64,000 nt of DNA from Streptomyces cylindrosporus (GTDB lineage Bacteria; Actinomycetota; Actinomycetes; Streptomycetales; Streptomycetaceae). The notes under the pieces are model-generated. The model did not search any database, was not told the DNA's origin, and worked only from the letters and a program-made list of their open reading frames with translations. A program made the position numbers and the translations under genes. Each line of letters starts with the position of its first letter. The stretch's first letter is position 1. This document shows positions 1-8,436 of the stretch, piece after piece. The stretch spans positions 310,001 to 374,000 of the forward strand of contig NZ_JALDAY010000013.1 in NCBI RefSeq assembly GCF_022698165.1. The letters run 5' to 3'.

Positions 1-130
1 CCTTCAGGCCGTGGTCTCGGAACACCTCTCGGGCGGCGGCGAGGAGCTTGGTGCGGTTCACCTCGCGGTCGCGCCGCGGCCTGCGCGCACGCGCCTCGCC
101 GGCCTCGCCGAATGCGGAGGGTGCCGCCAT
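1..130 (-). CDS. TetR-family regulator, N-terminal part only
   Basis: The reverse strand from an ATG at 130 reads about 43 codons to the window edge without a stop. After a basic leader the translation shows NRTKLLAAAREVFRDHGLK, the first helices of a TetR-family DNA-binding domain. The rest, including the ligand-binding domain, lies outside the window. The gene diverges from the lipoprotein gene at 343, and two related palindromes lie between them, the usual layout for a TetR repressor controlling itself and its neighbour. That link is inference. Confidence 0.75.
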   Translation of the reverse strand, partial: MAAPSAFGEAGEARARRPRRDREVNRTKLLAAAREVFRDHGLK

Positions 131-241
131 GCAGAGGTCTCACTTTCGGGGGGTGCGCGATGGTCCTGGCACATCGTACGACCGCGTCACCCACAGGCCC
201 GGGAAGCATCGGCTGACCGCCGCCTCCACGCCACCTTTAAG

Positions 242-258
242 CGGAGACGCAATCTCCG
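242..258. promoter_or_regulatory. Operator-like palindrome 1 (TetR intergenic region)
   Basis: CGGAGA and TCTCCG arms are separated by five bases. The outer bases match those of the larger palindrome at 282-310, so the two look like two sites for one repressor. Confidence 0.5.
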
Positions 259-281
259 TTTCGTGTTAGGGTGGCCGAGCA

Positions 282-310
282 CGTATCCGGAGATTGAATC
301 TCCGGATACG
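282..310. promoter_or_regulatory. Operator-like perfect palindrome 2
   Basis: This is a perfect inverted repeat with 14-base arms (CGTATCCGGAGATT) around one central base. It lies 33 bases before the lipoprotein start, between that gene and the divergent TetR gene. Size and position fit a TetR operator. Confidence 0.65.
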
Positions 311-342
311 TCGCCAGTTCGGCACCATCGAGAGAAGGCGCG

Positions 343-1635
343 ATGCAGGGACACGACGCAGTTGCAGGCGATGGCGAGGAAAAGGAGTGGCGACGGCCTC
401 GACGGCCGGCGCGGATCACTGCCCTGGCGGCGATCACTCTGGTGGCCGGTCTCGGTCTGACCGGCTGCGGGACGGACGACTCTTCCGCGGGATCGTCCGC
501 CGAGTCGGCATCGGCTTCGGCATGTCCAACGTCCATCCCGGGAGGCACCGCAGGAACAGCAGGAAGCGGCGCCTCGGCGGACACCCCCAGCGGCATGCCG
601 TCCGGAGGCCCGGACGGTGCGGGCCTGAAGATCGTCGAGGCGAAGACGATCAAAAAGACCGACAACAGCACAAGCACGGTGATCGACCCCAACGGTCCGT
701 CGATCACCTGTGATACATCGGCGGTGACGACGACAGACGACATCACCTACTCCTCGCGGACCACCCACGGCGCGAAGACCGACCTGAAGCTCGACATCCA
801 GGTGCCCAGGTCCTCAGGCAGAAAGCCGCTGGTGGTCTTCATAACCGGCGGCGAATGGGTCATGGCGGAACGGACCGGCAACCTCGACCAGCGCACCTAT
901 ATCGCCGACCAGGGCTACGCGGTCGCCAGTGTCCAGTACCGCACCACGACCAGCGGTGCCACCTACAAGGACGCCCTCGCCGACGTCAAGTCCGCCATCC
1001 GCTACCTGCGCGCCAACGCCGACACCTACGGGATCGACACGGACCACGTCTTCGTATGGGGCCAGTCGGCGGGCGGATATCTGGCGGCCATGACCGGTGT
1101 CACCAACGGCGACAAGGCGTACGACGTCGGCGACCACCTCGACCAGAGCAGTGAGGTCCAGGGTGTGGTGGACGAGTTCGGCCCCGCCAACCTGTCGAAG
1201 ATCGCCTCCGACTACGACCAGGCCGCCCAAGACAGCAACTACGCCGCCGGGAACTCGGCCGCGCAATGGGTGTACGGCCCCGGAACCAACAAGTCCGTCA
1301 AGGAGTACACCAGCGAGGTGGCCGCCGCCGACCCGGCCACCCACATCTCCTCCTCGACGCCACCCTTCCTTCTCCTGCACGGCAGCGCCGACCGGCTGGT
1401 CTCTCCCAGCCAGACGCTGAACCTGTTCACCGCCCTCAAGGACAAGGGCGTCGACGCCAAGCGTGTGGTGCTCACCGGCGCCGGCCACGGCGACCTGAGC
1501 ATCTCGGCTGGCTCCGGCGCCTCGCCGAGCACTTCCTCAGCTTCCGACGCCTCGTCCGACGGCGGCGCGAAGCCCTGGTCCACCAAGGAGACGATGGGCT
1601 ACATCACGGACTTCCTGGCAGGCCACATCGATTAG
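343..1635 (+). CDS. Secreted lipoprotein with alpha/beta-hydrolase (esterase) fold
   Basis: The 430-residue protein starts with a basic stretch and a hydrophobic segment ending in a lipobox (LTGC, Cys42), so it is probably an exported lipoprotein. A low-complexity Ser/Gly/Ala linker follows. From about residue 150 it reads as an alpha/beta hydrolase of the BD-FAE/carboxylesterase type: an oxyanion-type TGGEW, the nucleophile elbow GQSAG (Ser242), Asp350 in HGSADR and His382 in GAGHGD form a complete triad. The substrate cannot be read from sequence. AGAAGG lies just before the ATG. The upstream palindromes and divergent TetR gene suggest repressor control. A Ser/Ala-rich insert sits between the His and the C-terminal helix. 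Confidence 0.85.
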   Translation: MQGHDAVAGDGEEKEWRRPRRPARITALAAITLVAGLGLTGCGTDDSSAGSSAESASASACPTSIPGGTAGTAGSGASADTPSGMPSGGPDGAGLKIVEAKTIKKTDNSTSTVIDPNGPSITCDTSAVTTTDDITYSSRTTHGAKTDLKLDIQVPRSSGRKPLVVFITGGEWVMAERTGNLDQRTYIADQGYAVASVQYRTTTSGATYKDALADVKSAIRYLRANADTYGIDTDHVFVWGQSAGGYLAAMTGVTNGDKAYDVGDHLDQSSEVQGVVDEFGPANLSKIASDYDQAAQDSNYAAGNSAAQWVYGPGTNKSVKEYTSEVAAADPATHISSSTPPFLLLHGSADRLVSPSQTLNLFTALKDKGVDAKRVVLTGAGHGDLSISAGSGASPSTSSASDASSDGGAKPWSTKETMGYITDFLAGHID

Positions 1636-1857
1636 TGCCGATACCGTGAGTCTGTTGGCGGTGCTGGTGAGTTCACATCACGATGAGGGGCTGAACGGCG
1701 GGGGCGGGAACGGTGCGAGTCCAACTGGTTCAAGGACGGGGACCCGAGCCCCAGGGGGACCGGACTTCAGAATGGGATCGCGCCCTTGGCTTACCTGCTT
1801 TCTGCGGGGGGTTCCCAGGCGGGACGCCGAAGGTGCACATGCAGCCGCAGCCGAGCC

Positions 1858-2712
1858 TCACGGTGAGCGGAGCCGCTGTGCCAATTCGGCGGCCGTAGGA
1901 CGGCGGTCCGACGGCGCCGTCAGTACCTCGGCGAGCACCTGCTGGACGTCAGGCCATGAGTACGGGCGGCGCAGCGGGATCTGGCGGGTGCCGATGATCT
2001 GTCTGAGCAAGGGTGCCGTCACCTTGCCCGGGTCGAGGCCGATGTGGGCGTAGTCCCGTGGCCAGTCCCCTGTTGCCGCCCACCAGAGGCTCGCGGCCAG
2101 GGTGTATACCTCGGCCGGCATGGACGGTGCGACCGGGCGTGCGCCTTCGTGGATGGATTGCGCGAGTTCGGGTGCCAGCAGGTGCGGTAGCCCGCCCCGG
2201 AAGAGGAGGGAGGGTTCGAGCTGGTCCGGGTGCCAGGACCATGAGCAGTCGACGAACCGGATCCCGTCGGTGGTGTGGATCGCATGGCTCGGCTGGAGGT
2301 CGCCGTGCACCCAGCCTTCTCGGTGGAGGGCGGCCACGGCTTCACACAGGTCGATCATGTGGTGTCGGGCGGCGGGCGACTGGCTAGTCCCTGCGCGCAC
2401 GTCGTGCAGGACGTCGCAGGTGGAGGGGCCGTCGTACCAAGGGGTGAGCATCCAGGCCAGGGCGTCGCCCCGGCCATGTGCCAAGACGGTGCCGGGGGCA
2501 CTCATGCAGGTGACGGCGGTCGTCTCGCGGGCTGTGATAGCGGATCCCTCGGGGCCTGTGCCCGTCTTGATGGCAAGGGTCTGGTGTGGGCCGTGCGCCT
2601 GCCATACGGTGCTTGCTCGCCGGTTGGTGATCAACTTCAGATGTGTGTCGGGCCCGCACAGGGCCTCGGCTGCGGCCCGGGCCTCAACGGGGCACACCGT
2701 TTCTGTGGTCAT
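1858..2712 (-). CDS. Kinase-like phosphotransferase
   Basis: This 284-residue protein has a protein-kinase/aminoglycoside-phosphotransferase fold. TLAIKTG resembles the ATP-binding lysine strand, HGDLQPSHA is the catalytic loop (Asp general base), and RFVDCSWSW supplies the metal-binding Asp in place of DFG. The C-terminal part (LLAPELAQSIHE, PAEVYTLAASLWWAATG) resembles the APE and helix F region of Ser/Thr kinases, so a kinase-like substrate phosphotransferase or a small pseudo-Ser/Thr kinase are both possible. It diverges from the MFS gene at 2798 and may share regulation with the gene group running to 6024. The substrate is unknown. Confidence 0.75.
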   Translation of the reverse strand: MTTETVCPVEARAAAEALCGPDTHLKLITNRRASTVWQAHGPHQTLAIKTGTGPEGSAITARETTAVTCMSAPGTVLAHGRGDALAWMLTPWYDGPSTCDVLHDVRAGTSQSPAARHHMIDLCEAVAALHREGWVHGDLQPSHAIHTTDGIRFVDCSWSWHPDQLEPSLLFRGGLPHLLAPELAQSIHEGARPVAPSMPAEVYTLAASLWWAATGDWPRDYAHIGLDPGKVTAPLLRQIIGTRQIPLRRPYSWPDVQQVLAEVLTAPSDRRPTAAELAQRLRSP

Positions 2713-2797
2713 GGGACATCCGCCTTTCTGAGTGCCTTAAGGTGTCTGGCGTCCCGGCGGGCACAGGTGCCGAGACTTCGCGCTTTCCGGGCAGGGA

Positions 2798-4039
2798 GTG
2801 ATCTTGGGATACGTCCGGCTGCTGCGCCGCCGCCGCGTACTCGCCCTGTGCGGTGCCCAGGCGCTGTCGGTCTTCGGGGACCGGCTGTACGCCATGGCGA
2901 TCATGTGGATCGCGTGGGAGCAGTCGGGGGCCGCTGCCATGGGATGGGTGGCCGTAGCCGAGTCGGTGCCGTACATCGTGATGGGTACGCTCGGCCGCCG
3001 GATCATGGACCGTGTCGCCTCACTGCGGGCGCTGGCCGTCGTCGATGCGGTGCGGGTGGTTCTGGTGGCACTGCTGCCGTGGGCCTGGGGCACGTTCGGC
3101 ACGCCGGGCATGCTCGCGCCGGCCGCGGCCCTGGGGCTGGCCGGGGCAGTGTTCGATCCGAACCTGGGCGCGCTGGTACCGGACCTGGTCCGCGCCGAGG
3201 AGGTGCAGGCCGTCAACGGGCTGATGGACCTGACGGGACGGATCGCCCGGGTGGCCGGGCCGGGCGCCGCGGGCGGACTGCTCGCGTTCGTTCCGCAGGC
3301 GGCGCTGTTCTGGCTGGACGCGGCCACCTTCGCGGTGTCCGCCGTGGTGCTCGCGGCGCTGGGCCGGAGGGTGTGTCCGGTTTCCGCCGAGGCGATGGCG
3401 CCGGCGGAAGGGGGGCGGCCGCGGGCCTGGTCCCTGGTGCGGGCGCATCCGGCGACGGGTGCGGCGATCGCGGTGCACGGCGCGGGGATCTTCGCGCAGG
3501 CCGTGGCGATGGCGATGCCCGCATTGCTAGCGAGTCGCCTGGACGCCGGTGCCGGGGCGTACGGGCTGGTGCTGGCGGCCACCGGTGCGGGGGCTTTGGC
3601 GGGGAACGTCGTTGCGGGCAACGTACGGTTGCCGTCCCGGCCGCCGGTTGCGTACTGCCTACTGTGGGCCATGTCCGGGCTCCTGCTGGCGGTGACCGGC
3701 TCGGCCGGGAACATGTCCCTGCTGCTTGCGATCTCCGCGGCTTCCGGTGCCCTGTCGCCGTTTTTGGGGATCACGCTGCAGACCCATCTGTCCGTGTTCC
3801 CCTCGGCTGCGCGTCGGCGGTTGATGTCCGTGGATCTGACCGTCATCCGGGCCGCAGGCACCGCGTCGATGCTGATCGTTCCCGTGGTCGCGGCGAGTTC
3901 ACCGGGCACGGGTTTCTGGGCGGGGGGCATGGCCACCGTCGCCGTGGCGACTGTGGGGGCCAGCGCAGCTTGGTGGTGGACGCGGGAGAGGGGAGCACTA
4001 CCGGTCACGGAGGCGGCCCCTGTGCTCTCGCGTGACTGA
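2798..4039 (+). CDS. MFS transporter (drug/metabolite exporter type)
   Basis: The 413-residue protein starts at GTG and shows about 12 hydrophobic segments. An N-terminal RRRRVLALCGAQALSVFGDRLYA leads into TM1, and a G-rich loop follows TM2 (LGRRIMDRVASLRALA), as in MFS exporters related to MefA-like and enterobactin exporters. It faces the kinase-like gene divergently and overlaps the 3' end of the methyltransferase gene by about 40 bases in convergent orientation. The neighbouring methyltransferase and dioxygenase suggest export of a small metabolite, which is inference. Confidence 0.85.
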   Translation: MILGYVRLLRRRRVLALCGAQALSVFGDRLYAMAIMWIAWEQSGAAAMGWVAVAESVPYIVMGTLGRRIMDRVASLRALAVVDAVRVVLVALLPWAWGTFGTPGMLAPAAALGLAGAVFDPNLGALVPDLVRAEEVQAVNGLMDLTGRIARVAGPGAAGGLLAFVPQAALFWLDAATFAVSAVVLAALGRRVCPVSAEAMAPAEGGRPRAWSLVRAHPATGAAIAVHGAGIFAQAVAMAMPALLASRLDAGAGAYGLVLAATGAGALAGNVVAGNVRLPSRPPVAYCLLWAMSGLLLAVTGSAGNMSLLLAISAASGALSPFLGITLQTHLSVFPSAARRRLMSVDLTVIRAAGTASMLIVPVVAASSPGTGFWAGGMATVAVATVGASAAWWWTRERGALPVTEAAPVLSRD

Positions 4040-4758
4040 GTACACGCTGACATGGCGCGGGCCTCCTGCCCGATGGGAAGCAAGGTTCCAGTCCTCGTAG
4101 CGGGCTCCAGGCGCAGCCCGGCAGCCCGCGTGATCAAGTCCGGTTCGGAGGGATGGGTGTAGCGGCGGGTCAGTGGCAGCATGCGCAGGCCCGTCTCGTC
4201 CAGGTGTATGTCCTGCGAGCGCAACGTCTGCGCGATGGGATCGCGCGCGACGACGGAGAGCTTCGTGTAGGCGGGCTCGACGGCGCGGACGTAGAGCCCC
4301 TCCTCCAGCGGCAGGGCGCTGGTAGCGGGCAGGGCGGGCTCGATCACCAGCCGCTCGTCTGCACGCAGCGCATGGGAGCAGGAGTGCAGACAGGAGATCT
4401 GTCGTTCGGGCGTTGTGAGCAGGTAGAAGGTCCTCGATACGACGTAGATCAACTCAAAGGGGCCGGGCGCCTCGAAAGCCGCCATGTCGGCGATCAAGAA
4501 GTCGACGGGCAGATCGTCCCGACGGTCCAGGAGGCGGCGGGTCATCTCCTGTGAGGCGTCCAGACCCAGTGCACGGATACAGCAACCGGCGAGCGGGAGC
4601 GCGACGTGGCCGGCACCGCCCCCGAGTTCAAGTGCGGGTTCACCGCTGGCCAGTTCGGACAGAGCGCGGGCCGCCAGGTCTGCGGGTCCGAGGCTGGACT
4701 CGTTGTATGTGGCGGCCCAATCGTCCCACCATGCGGTCTGCTCCTCGAACTCACCCAT
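3998..4758 (-). CDS. Class I SAM-dependent methyltransferase with apparent frameshift
   Basis: The start reads MGEFEEQTAWWDDWAATYNE, followed by the SAM-binding motif ALELGGGAGHVALPLA (about residues 40-55), GLDASQEM and FLIADMAAF. The first frame runs well to LRLEP (near 4105) and then becomes antisense to the MFS gene with no stop until 2737. In the next frame the expected family C-terminus appears at once: RYEDWNL, RHVSVYSVTREH, then TAG at 3998. So one base has been lost (or two gained) near 4095-4106. Either the gene is broken close to its end or the base call is wrong. With the repair it would be about 250 residues, normal for the family. Confidence 0.7.
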
Positions 4759-4840
4759 GGCGCCTTGGTCCTCGTCGCGGAAAGAGGGGATGGCTGGGCC
4801 CTGCTCGGGGGAGTCGGGGCCCAGCCGGATGGTGGTCGGA

Positions 4841-5269
4841 TCACGCTGCCGGGCGGACCCAGTGGTCGACGGTGATGTTGTCCAACGGGATGCCGAGCTG
4901 CTTGTAGATCTCCTGGTGCATCCGGCCGAACCAGGCGTCGCGTCGCTCGTCGAAGAATGCGCGGTCGTACCAGGCCACGCCCAGGAGTACGGTGCCGCCG
5001 CCGTTGGGGTTGTCCTGTTCGGGTTCGAAGTAGGTGGACTGCCAGTCCCAGAGCATCAGTTCGTCCGGGCGGGAACGCAGGCGCTCGTCGGACTCCCGCA
5101 GTGACTCGATGCACCGGCGGGCCGTGGCCTCGTCGGGGCAGTAGTACGTGCAGTCGCTGCGGGCGATCACCTGCTTGTCGCCACGGCGGTCACCGTCGGC
5201 GTCCTCTCCGGTGAGGACGCGGACCCGCGTGGGAGCGTCCTGGTCCAGGAACTCCTTGAGGATGGTCAC
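4841..5269 (-). CDS. Hypothetical protein, 142 aa
   Basis: A soluble, acidic protein with no recognised domain. Visible features are a DCTYYCPDEATARRC stretch with three Cys, Trp-rich centre (LWDWQSTYF) and a C-terminal helix. Coding character is good and no competing frame explains it. It sits between the dioxygenase and methyltransferase genes in the same orientation, with short gaps, so it is probably part of the same transcript. Function unknown. Confidence 0.65.
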   Translation of the reverse strand: MTILKEFLDQDAPTRVRVLTGEDADGDRRGDKQVIARSDCTYYCPDEATARRCIESLRESDERLRSRPDELMLWDWQSTYFEPEQDNPNGGGTVLLGVAWYDRAFFDERRDAWFGRMHQEIYKQLGIPLDNITVDHWVRPAA

Positions 5270-5298
5270 AGTGGTGGTCTCCTCTCGATGGTTGGGGG

Positions 5299-6024
5299 TT
5301 ACCAGCCCGTGCCCGTGATCGGGTCAAGGCCGGGGCTTGAGTCGTCACGCCTGCGGATGCCTCCGGGCGCCACGTAGCGGATGTTCAGACCGAAGCGGGC
5401 GCCGACGCCCTGGTTGGAGTGGGAGCAGTGCACCAGGCGGGTGTCCATGAGGATCCCGCTCCCGGCGGCGAGCGGTACGGGCATGCCGCGGCTGTCGGGG
5501 GAGACATGCGTGCCGAGAGCACGGCCGCGGGCCGCGCCGGTTGCCGCCTCGCGTTCGTAGGAGAGGTAGCCGGCGCGCTGCGAGCCGGGCATGACGTGCA
5601 GGCAGCCGGTCGTCACATCGGCATCGGTGAGCGCGATCCAGGCGGCCACCGCGTGGAGAGGATCCAGTTCCAGTTGGTCGTTGATGCCGTCCTGGTGCCA
5701 GGGCACCTCGAAGTCGCGGCCGGGCCATTTCACGACGAGGAAGGTGTTCTCGACCGCGATGTCCGGGCCGATCAAGTCTCGGACGGTGTTGACCAGGAGG
5801 GGAGCTCGAACGAGAGTCTGGGCCCACTCCTCATCGGCATGGGGATTGCGGACGACCTCCCGCAGAGAACTGCGGTGGATCGTCACGAGTTCGGCGGCGC
5901 GAGCCCGCGCCGTGGCAGGCGGCGCCCATTGGTGGAGCGTCCTGTACCCGGCGGCTCCCAGCAGGCCGCCGTCCGCAGGCGCGTTGTCAGGCGGCGCGGT
6001 TGCGTCAGATGACGGGTCGGGCAT
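5299..6024 (-). CDS. Phytanoyl-CoA dioxygenase family oxygenase
   Basis: The 241-residue protein (ATG at 6024, where the family similarity begins) shows the Fe(II)/2-oxoglutarate signature: HQD in VPWHQDGIND gives the HxD pair, and the distal His/Arg lie in LVHCSHSNQGVGARFGLNIRY. HVMPGSQ is typical of the PhyH family. Such enzymes hydroxylate small molecules, often in natural-product pathways. The gene is co-directional with the small unknown and methyltransferase genes. A long in-frame extension upstream has no family similarity and was left out. Confidence 0.8.
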   Translation of the reverse strand: MPDPSSDATAPPDNAPADGGLLGAAGYRTLHQWAPPATARARAAELVTIHRSSLREVVRNPHADEEWAQTLVRAPLLVNTVRDLIGPDIAVENTFLVVKWPGRDFEVPWHQDGINDQLELDPLHAVAAWIALTDADVTTGCLHVMPGSQRAGYLSYEREAATGAARGRALGTHVSPDSRGMPVPLAAGSGILMDTRLVHCSHSNQGVGARFGLNIRYVAPGGIRRRDDSSPGLDPITGTGW

Positions 6025-6140
6025 GAGGAGTCTCGCTCTCGAGTGTATTCGGTGGTCCGCCCCGCCTCGGCCCTCTGCCTCCCGCGCTGGCGGACGGCAG
6101 AACAGCCAGGCCGGGCCCTTGATGGGCGGGCTGACGCTCG

Positions 6141-6635
6141 TCAGCGGCGGCGTACCGTGTTGGCGCAACGGGCGTGGATACGTATTGATCTCGCTGTAGG
6201 GCCAGAGGGGCTGAGGTAGTCGGTCAGCACGGACGGCTCTTCGCGCATGATCGGCCTGTCGCAGGCCGGGCAGATCCCCCCGCCGCCCAGCTTTTCGTAG
6301 TGCTCGCACAGGGAGTCGAGGGTGCGTGCGAGGCGCCGGGCATAGGCGGCAGCTCCGTTGGGGCCGGGAGGCGGAGCGGCGCGGAGTTTGCCACGTGCCT
6401 CTCCTACACAGGCGAGTGCGCAACAGCGGAGAACACTGTCCGCAGAAGGGGCAAGTGCCAGCTCCTCGACCTCGGGGGCGAGCAGACTCAGGTGACCACG
6501 AAGCCGGAGGGCGAGGTCCTCCAACTCGTCGGCCGCAGGGGGGAGAACGTCTGGCATGGCACCGGGCTCCAACAACAGACGATGGGCCAGGGCGCGCATC
6601 GGCGGGACGTTCAGCGGCGGCGCCTTGGCGTTCAT
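6141..6635 (-). CDS. DUF6415-like protein
   Basis: A 164-residue helical protein (MNAKAPPLNVPPMRALAHR...) ending in a CPACDRPI element next to a conserved Arg-rich tail. I recognise the pattern as the Streptomyces DUF6415 family, which is annotated around natural-product and regulator loci; no activity is known to me. The ATG at 6635 overlaps the stop of the upstream gene (ATGA), so the two are probably translationally coupled. Longer upstream in-frame sequence is antisense shadow. Confidence 0.6.
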   Translation of the reverse strand: MNAKAPPLNVPPMRALAHRLLLEPGAMPDVLPPAADELEDLALRLRGHLSLLAPEVEELALAPSADSVLRCCALACVGEARGKLRAAPPPGPNGAAAYARRLARTLDSLCEHYEKLGGGGICPACDRPIMREEPSVLTDYLSPSGPTARSIRIHARCANTVRRR

Positions 6636-6994
6636 TTCGCTGCTTCCAGTGCCTGCCGCAGCGCCGCTGCCGCCGTAAGTCCGTGCTGTTGAGGAATGAG
6701 CCAGTACGGGCCGGGCGGCGCATCTCTGTGGTCCGGCGGCAGGACCACGTACGAGTTCGAGCCGAGCGCTGCCGTCTCCGGAACGTCCCAGTGGGCGGCA
6801 CTGCCCGCAGGGACGAGGAAGTACAGCATCGGTTCGGGGCGACATGGGTCCACGGCCACGGCGCCGGGCTCCTCCAGCAGTTCGATCGCGCGTACGCCCA
6901 GATGCCGTTCCACCTTGACGGTGTCCCATTCGACACCGACGGTTACGAGCCGTAGACCGGCCACGGTCAAGATCTCTTCTGCATCGTTGATCAT
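6632..6994 (-). CDS. Small protein, same family as the gene at 56222
   Basis: A 120-residue protein with ATG at 6994. Its centre, MLYFLVPAGSAAHWDVPET, matches CLYYAVPTGTAACWDGLP in the protein at 56222-56710, and both follow with a S(N/D)S(Y/W)(V/L)V strand. The two are therefore paralogues of one Streptomyces family with a VP(A/T)G(S/T)A core. Function unknown. It is coupled to the DUF6415-like gene downstream and lies next to an HTH-TPR regulator, as its paralogue also does. Confidence 0.65.
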   Translation of the reverse strand: MINDAEEILTVAGLRLVTVGVEWDTVKVERHLGVRAIELLEEPGAVAVDPCRPEPMLYFLVPAGSAAHWDVPETAALGSNSYVVLPPDHRDAPPGPYWLIPQQHGLTAAAALRQALEAAK

Positions 6995-7090
6995 CTGTCG
7001 TCCCGTCCTTCGCTGCGCTGTGCGGCGAAGGTACGACCGGACCAACAGCACTACCCGAACTGAGAGTTCGGGGGAACCGCGGGTTCGTGG

Positions 7091-8305
7091 TCAGATGAGC
7101 TGGAGACGCTGAACGAGTTCGTCAACCTGGCGTCGGAACGTGGGGCGGACCCGTTTCTGGAGATCCAGGATCATGTTGCGCGCGAGAGGGCTGCGTGCCA
7201 GATCTTCGGGAGCGACGTCCTCCAGATCCAGCAGGTGGACGAGGACGGTCGCGTCCTCCCGCCGCAGATCGTGGCACCTGGCCAATTCCAGGCCGAAGGT
7301 GAACTGCCTCTCGCGGCTGGGCAGGCCGTGCGTGTCGATCCTGTCGGCAACGCGCAGTCCCTCGGAGGCTTCGCCGGCGAGCATCTCGATGCTCATCGCG
7401 TGCATGGCGACATTGGTCCGTCCGAACACGGTCCACTGGACGTTGCCCTCACCGACCTGCTCGGCAAGCGGAGCCGCGCGCTGCTCCAGCCGGTCACGCG
7501 CCTCCCACCAATGATGGCGGCGGGCATCGGAGACCACCGCGACCAGCTCGAGCGCCCCCGCGACAGCCTTGGTTTCAACCGTCACCGGCGCTTGTTGCAG
7601 CTGCTCGACGGCGCGCAGGGCAACCTCTTTGGCTTCCTCGACGGCGCCCTGCTCACTGTGAGAGAGAAGAACATGGCCGAGGTTCCACTGGGCGGTGGCG
7701 ATGCGCACAGGGTCGTCGGCGTCCTCAGCGGCTCGGATCGCCCGGTCGGCCACCATCAGGGACAGGTCGAGGCGTCCTGTGCGACGGCAGTACGAGCGCA
7801 GCAGCCCATACAAATCGGCGGCTACGCGCAAGACTTCACGATGTGCCTGGGCGTCGGTTCCGGTGCGGTGCACCCGCACGGCGTGCTCGACGTCGCCGAT
7901 CAGGTCCGGAAGGACGAGGGCCGCTACCGTGAACCGGTCCTTCGACGACTGCCAGGTCCGCCACGCCTGCTCAACCCGCTCCCGTAACTCCCAGGGGCTC
8001 GCGGGAGACGAGCTGCGTGGTCGGCCGTAGCCCATCAGCGCACGAGCAACCGCGGGGGCGGCCGTGAGCGGGACCGACGACTCCTTGATGCCGTCCGCTG
8101 TGAGCAGGGCGGCCAGCGGTACGCCCAGTTCGGCGGCGAGGCGAGCGAGGACATCGGCGGAGGGCACCTTCTGCCCGGCCTCGATCTGCTGCAGGTAGCG
8201 TTCGGTGATGCCGCACAGTCCGGCGACGGCCGCCTGAGTCCGGTTGCCGTTCTTCCGCCGGTAGTGCCTGACCCTCTCGCCCACGGGCAGTCTCGGTGAG
8301 ATCAC
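7091..8305 (-). CDS. XRE-family HTH regulator with TPR-like C-terminal domain
   Basis: With GTG at 8305, preceded by GGAAGGGGG, the product is 404 residues. Residues about 10-65 form an XRE HTH (RVRHYRRKNGNRTQAAVAGLCGITERYLQQIE...), followed by a long helical TPR-like region (LYGLLRSYCRRTG, ATAQWNLGHVLL). This matches the common Streptomyces HTH/TPR regulators, in which the helical part senses a ligand or partner. It runs toward the small-protein pair and diverges from the HAD gene, so it may control either side. Confidence 0.8.
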   Translation of the reverse strand: MISPRLPVGERVRHYRRKNGNRTQAAVAGLCGITERYLQQIEAGQKVPSADVLARLAAELGVPLAALLTADGIKESSVPLTAAPAVARALMGYGRPRSSSPASPWELRERVEQAWRTWQSSKDRFTVAALVLPDLIGDVEHAVRVHRTGTDAQAHREVLRVAADLYGLLRSYCRRTGRLDLSLMVADRAIRAAEDADDPVRIATAQWNLGHVLLSHSEQGAVEEAKEVALRAVEQLQQAPVTVETKAVAGALELVAVVSDARRHHWWEARDRLEQRAAPLAEQVGEGNVQWTVFGRTNVAMHAMSIEMLAGEASEGLRVADRIDTHGLPSRERQFTFGLELARCHDLRREDATVLVHLLDLEDVAPEDLARSPLARNMILDLQKRVRPTFRRQVDELVQRLQLI

Positions 8306-8436
8306 CGTTCCGCCCCCTTCCCCGCTTGCGTCTCGTACCGTCAGCGTAGAACGGAGTGCTCCAGCGCGTGCGCGGTCCGCACACGTTCGCGTGACAAGCA
8401 AGGACCCTGTGACGGGTGGGTAGTTGGGGAGACGCG

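Noticed and set aside
11..460. 149-residue forward ORF at the window start
   Set aside because: It overlaps the TetR start, the palindromes and the lipoprotein start; the reverse-strand TetR reading is clearly better.
1636..1857. Small ORFs between the lipoprotein and the kinase-like gene
   Set aside because: No ribosome-binding site, motif or typical codon use.
2737..3997. Long extension of the methyltransferase reading frame (to 673 residues)
   Set aside because: It is antisense to the MFS gene, has shadow composition, and starts only because of the frameshift near 4100.
2275..4035. 586-residue forward ORF overlapping the MFS gene
   Set aside because: Shadow frame of the MFS gene with Gly/Arg-rich low complexity.
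5299..6936. 545-residue version of the dioxygenase
   Set aside because: The N-terminal 300 residues are antisense or out-of-frame sequence over the DUF6415-like genes; family similarity starts at the ATG at 6024.
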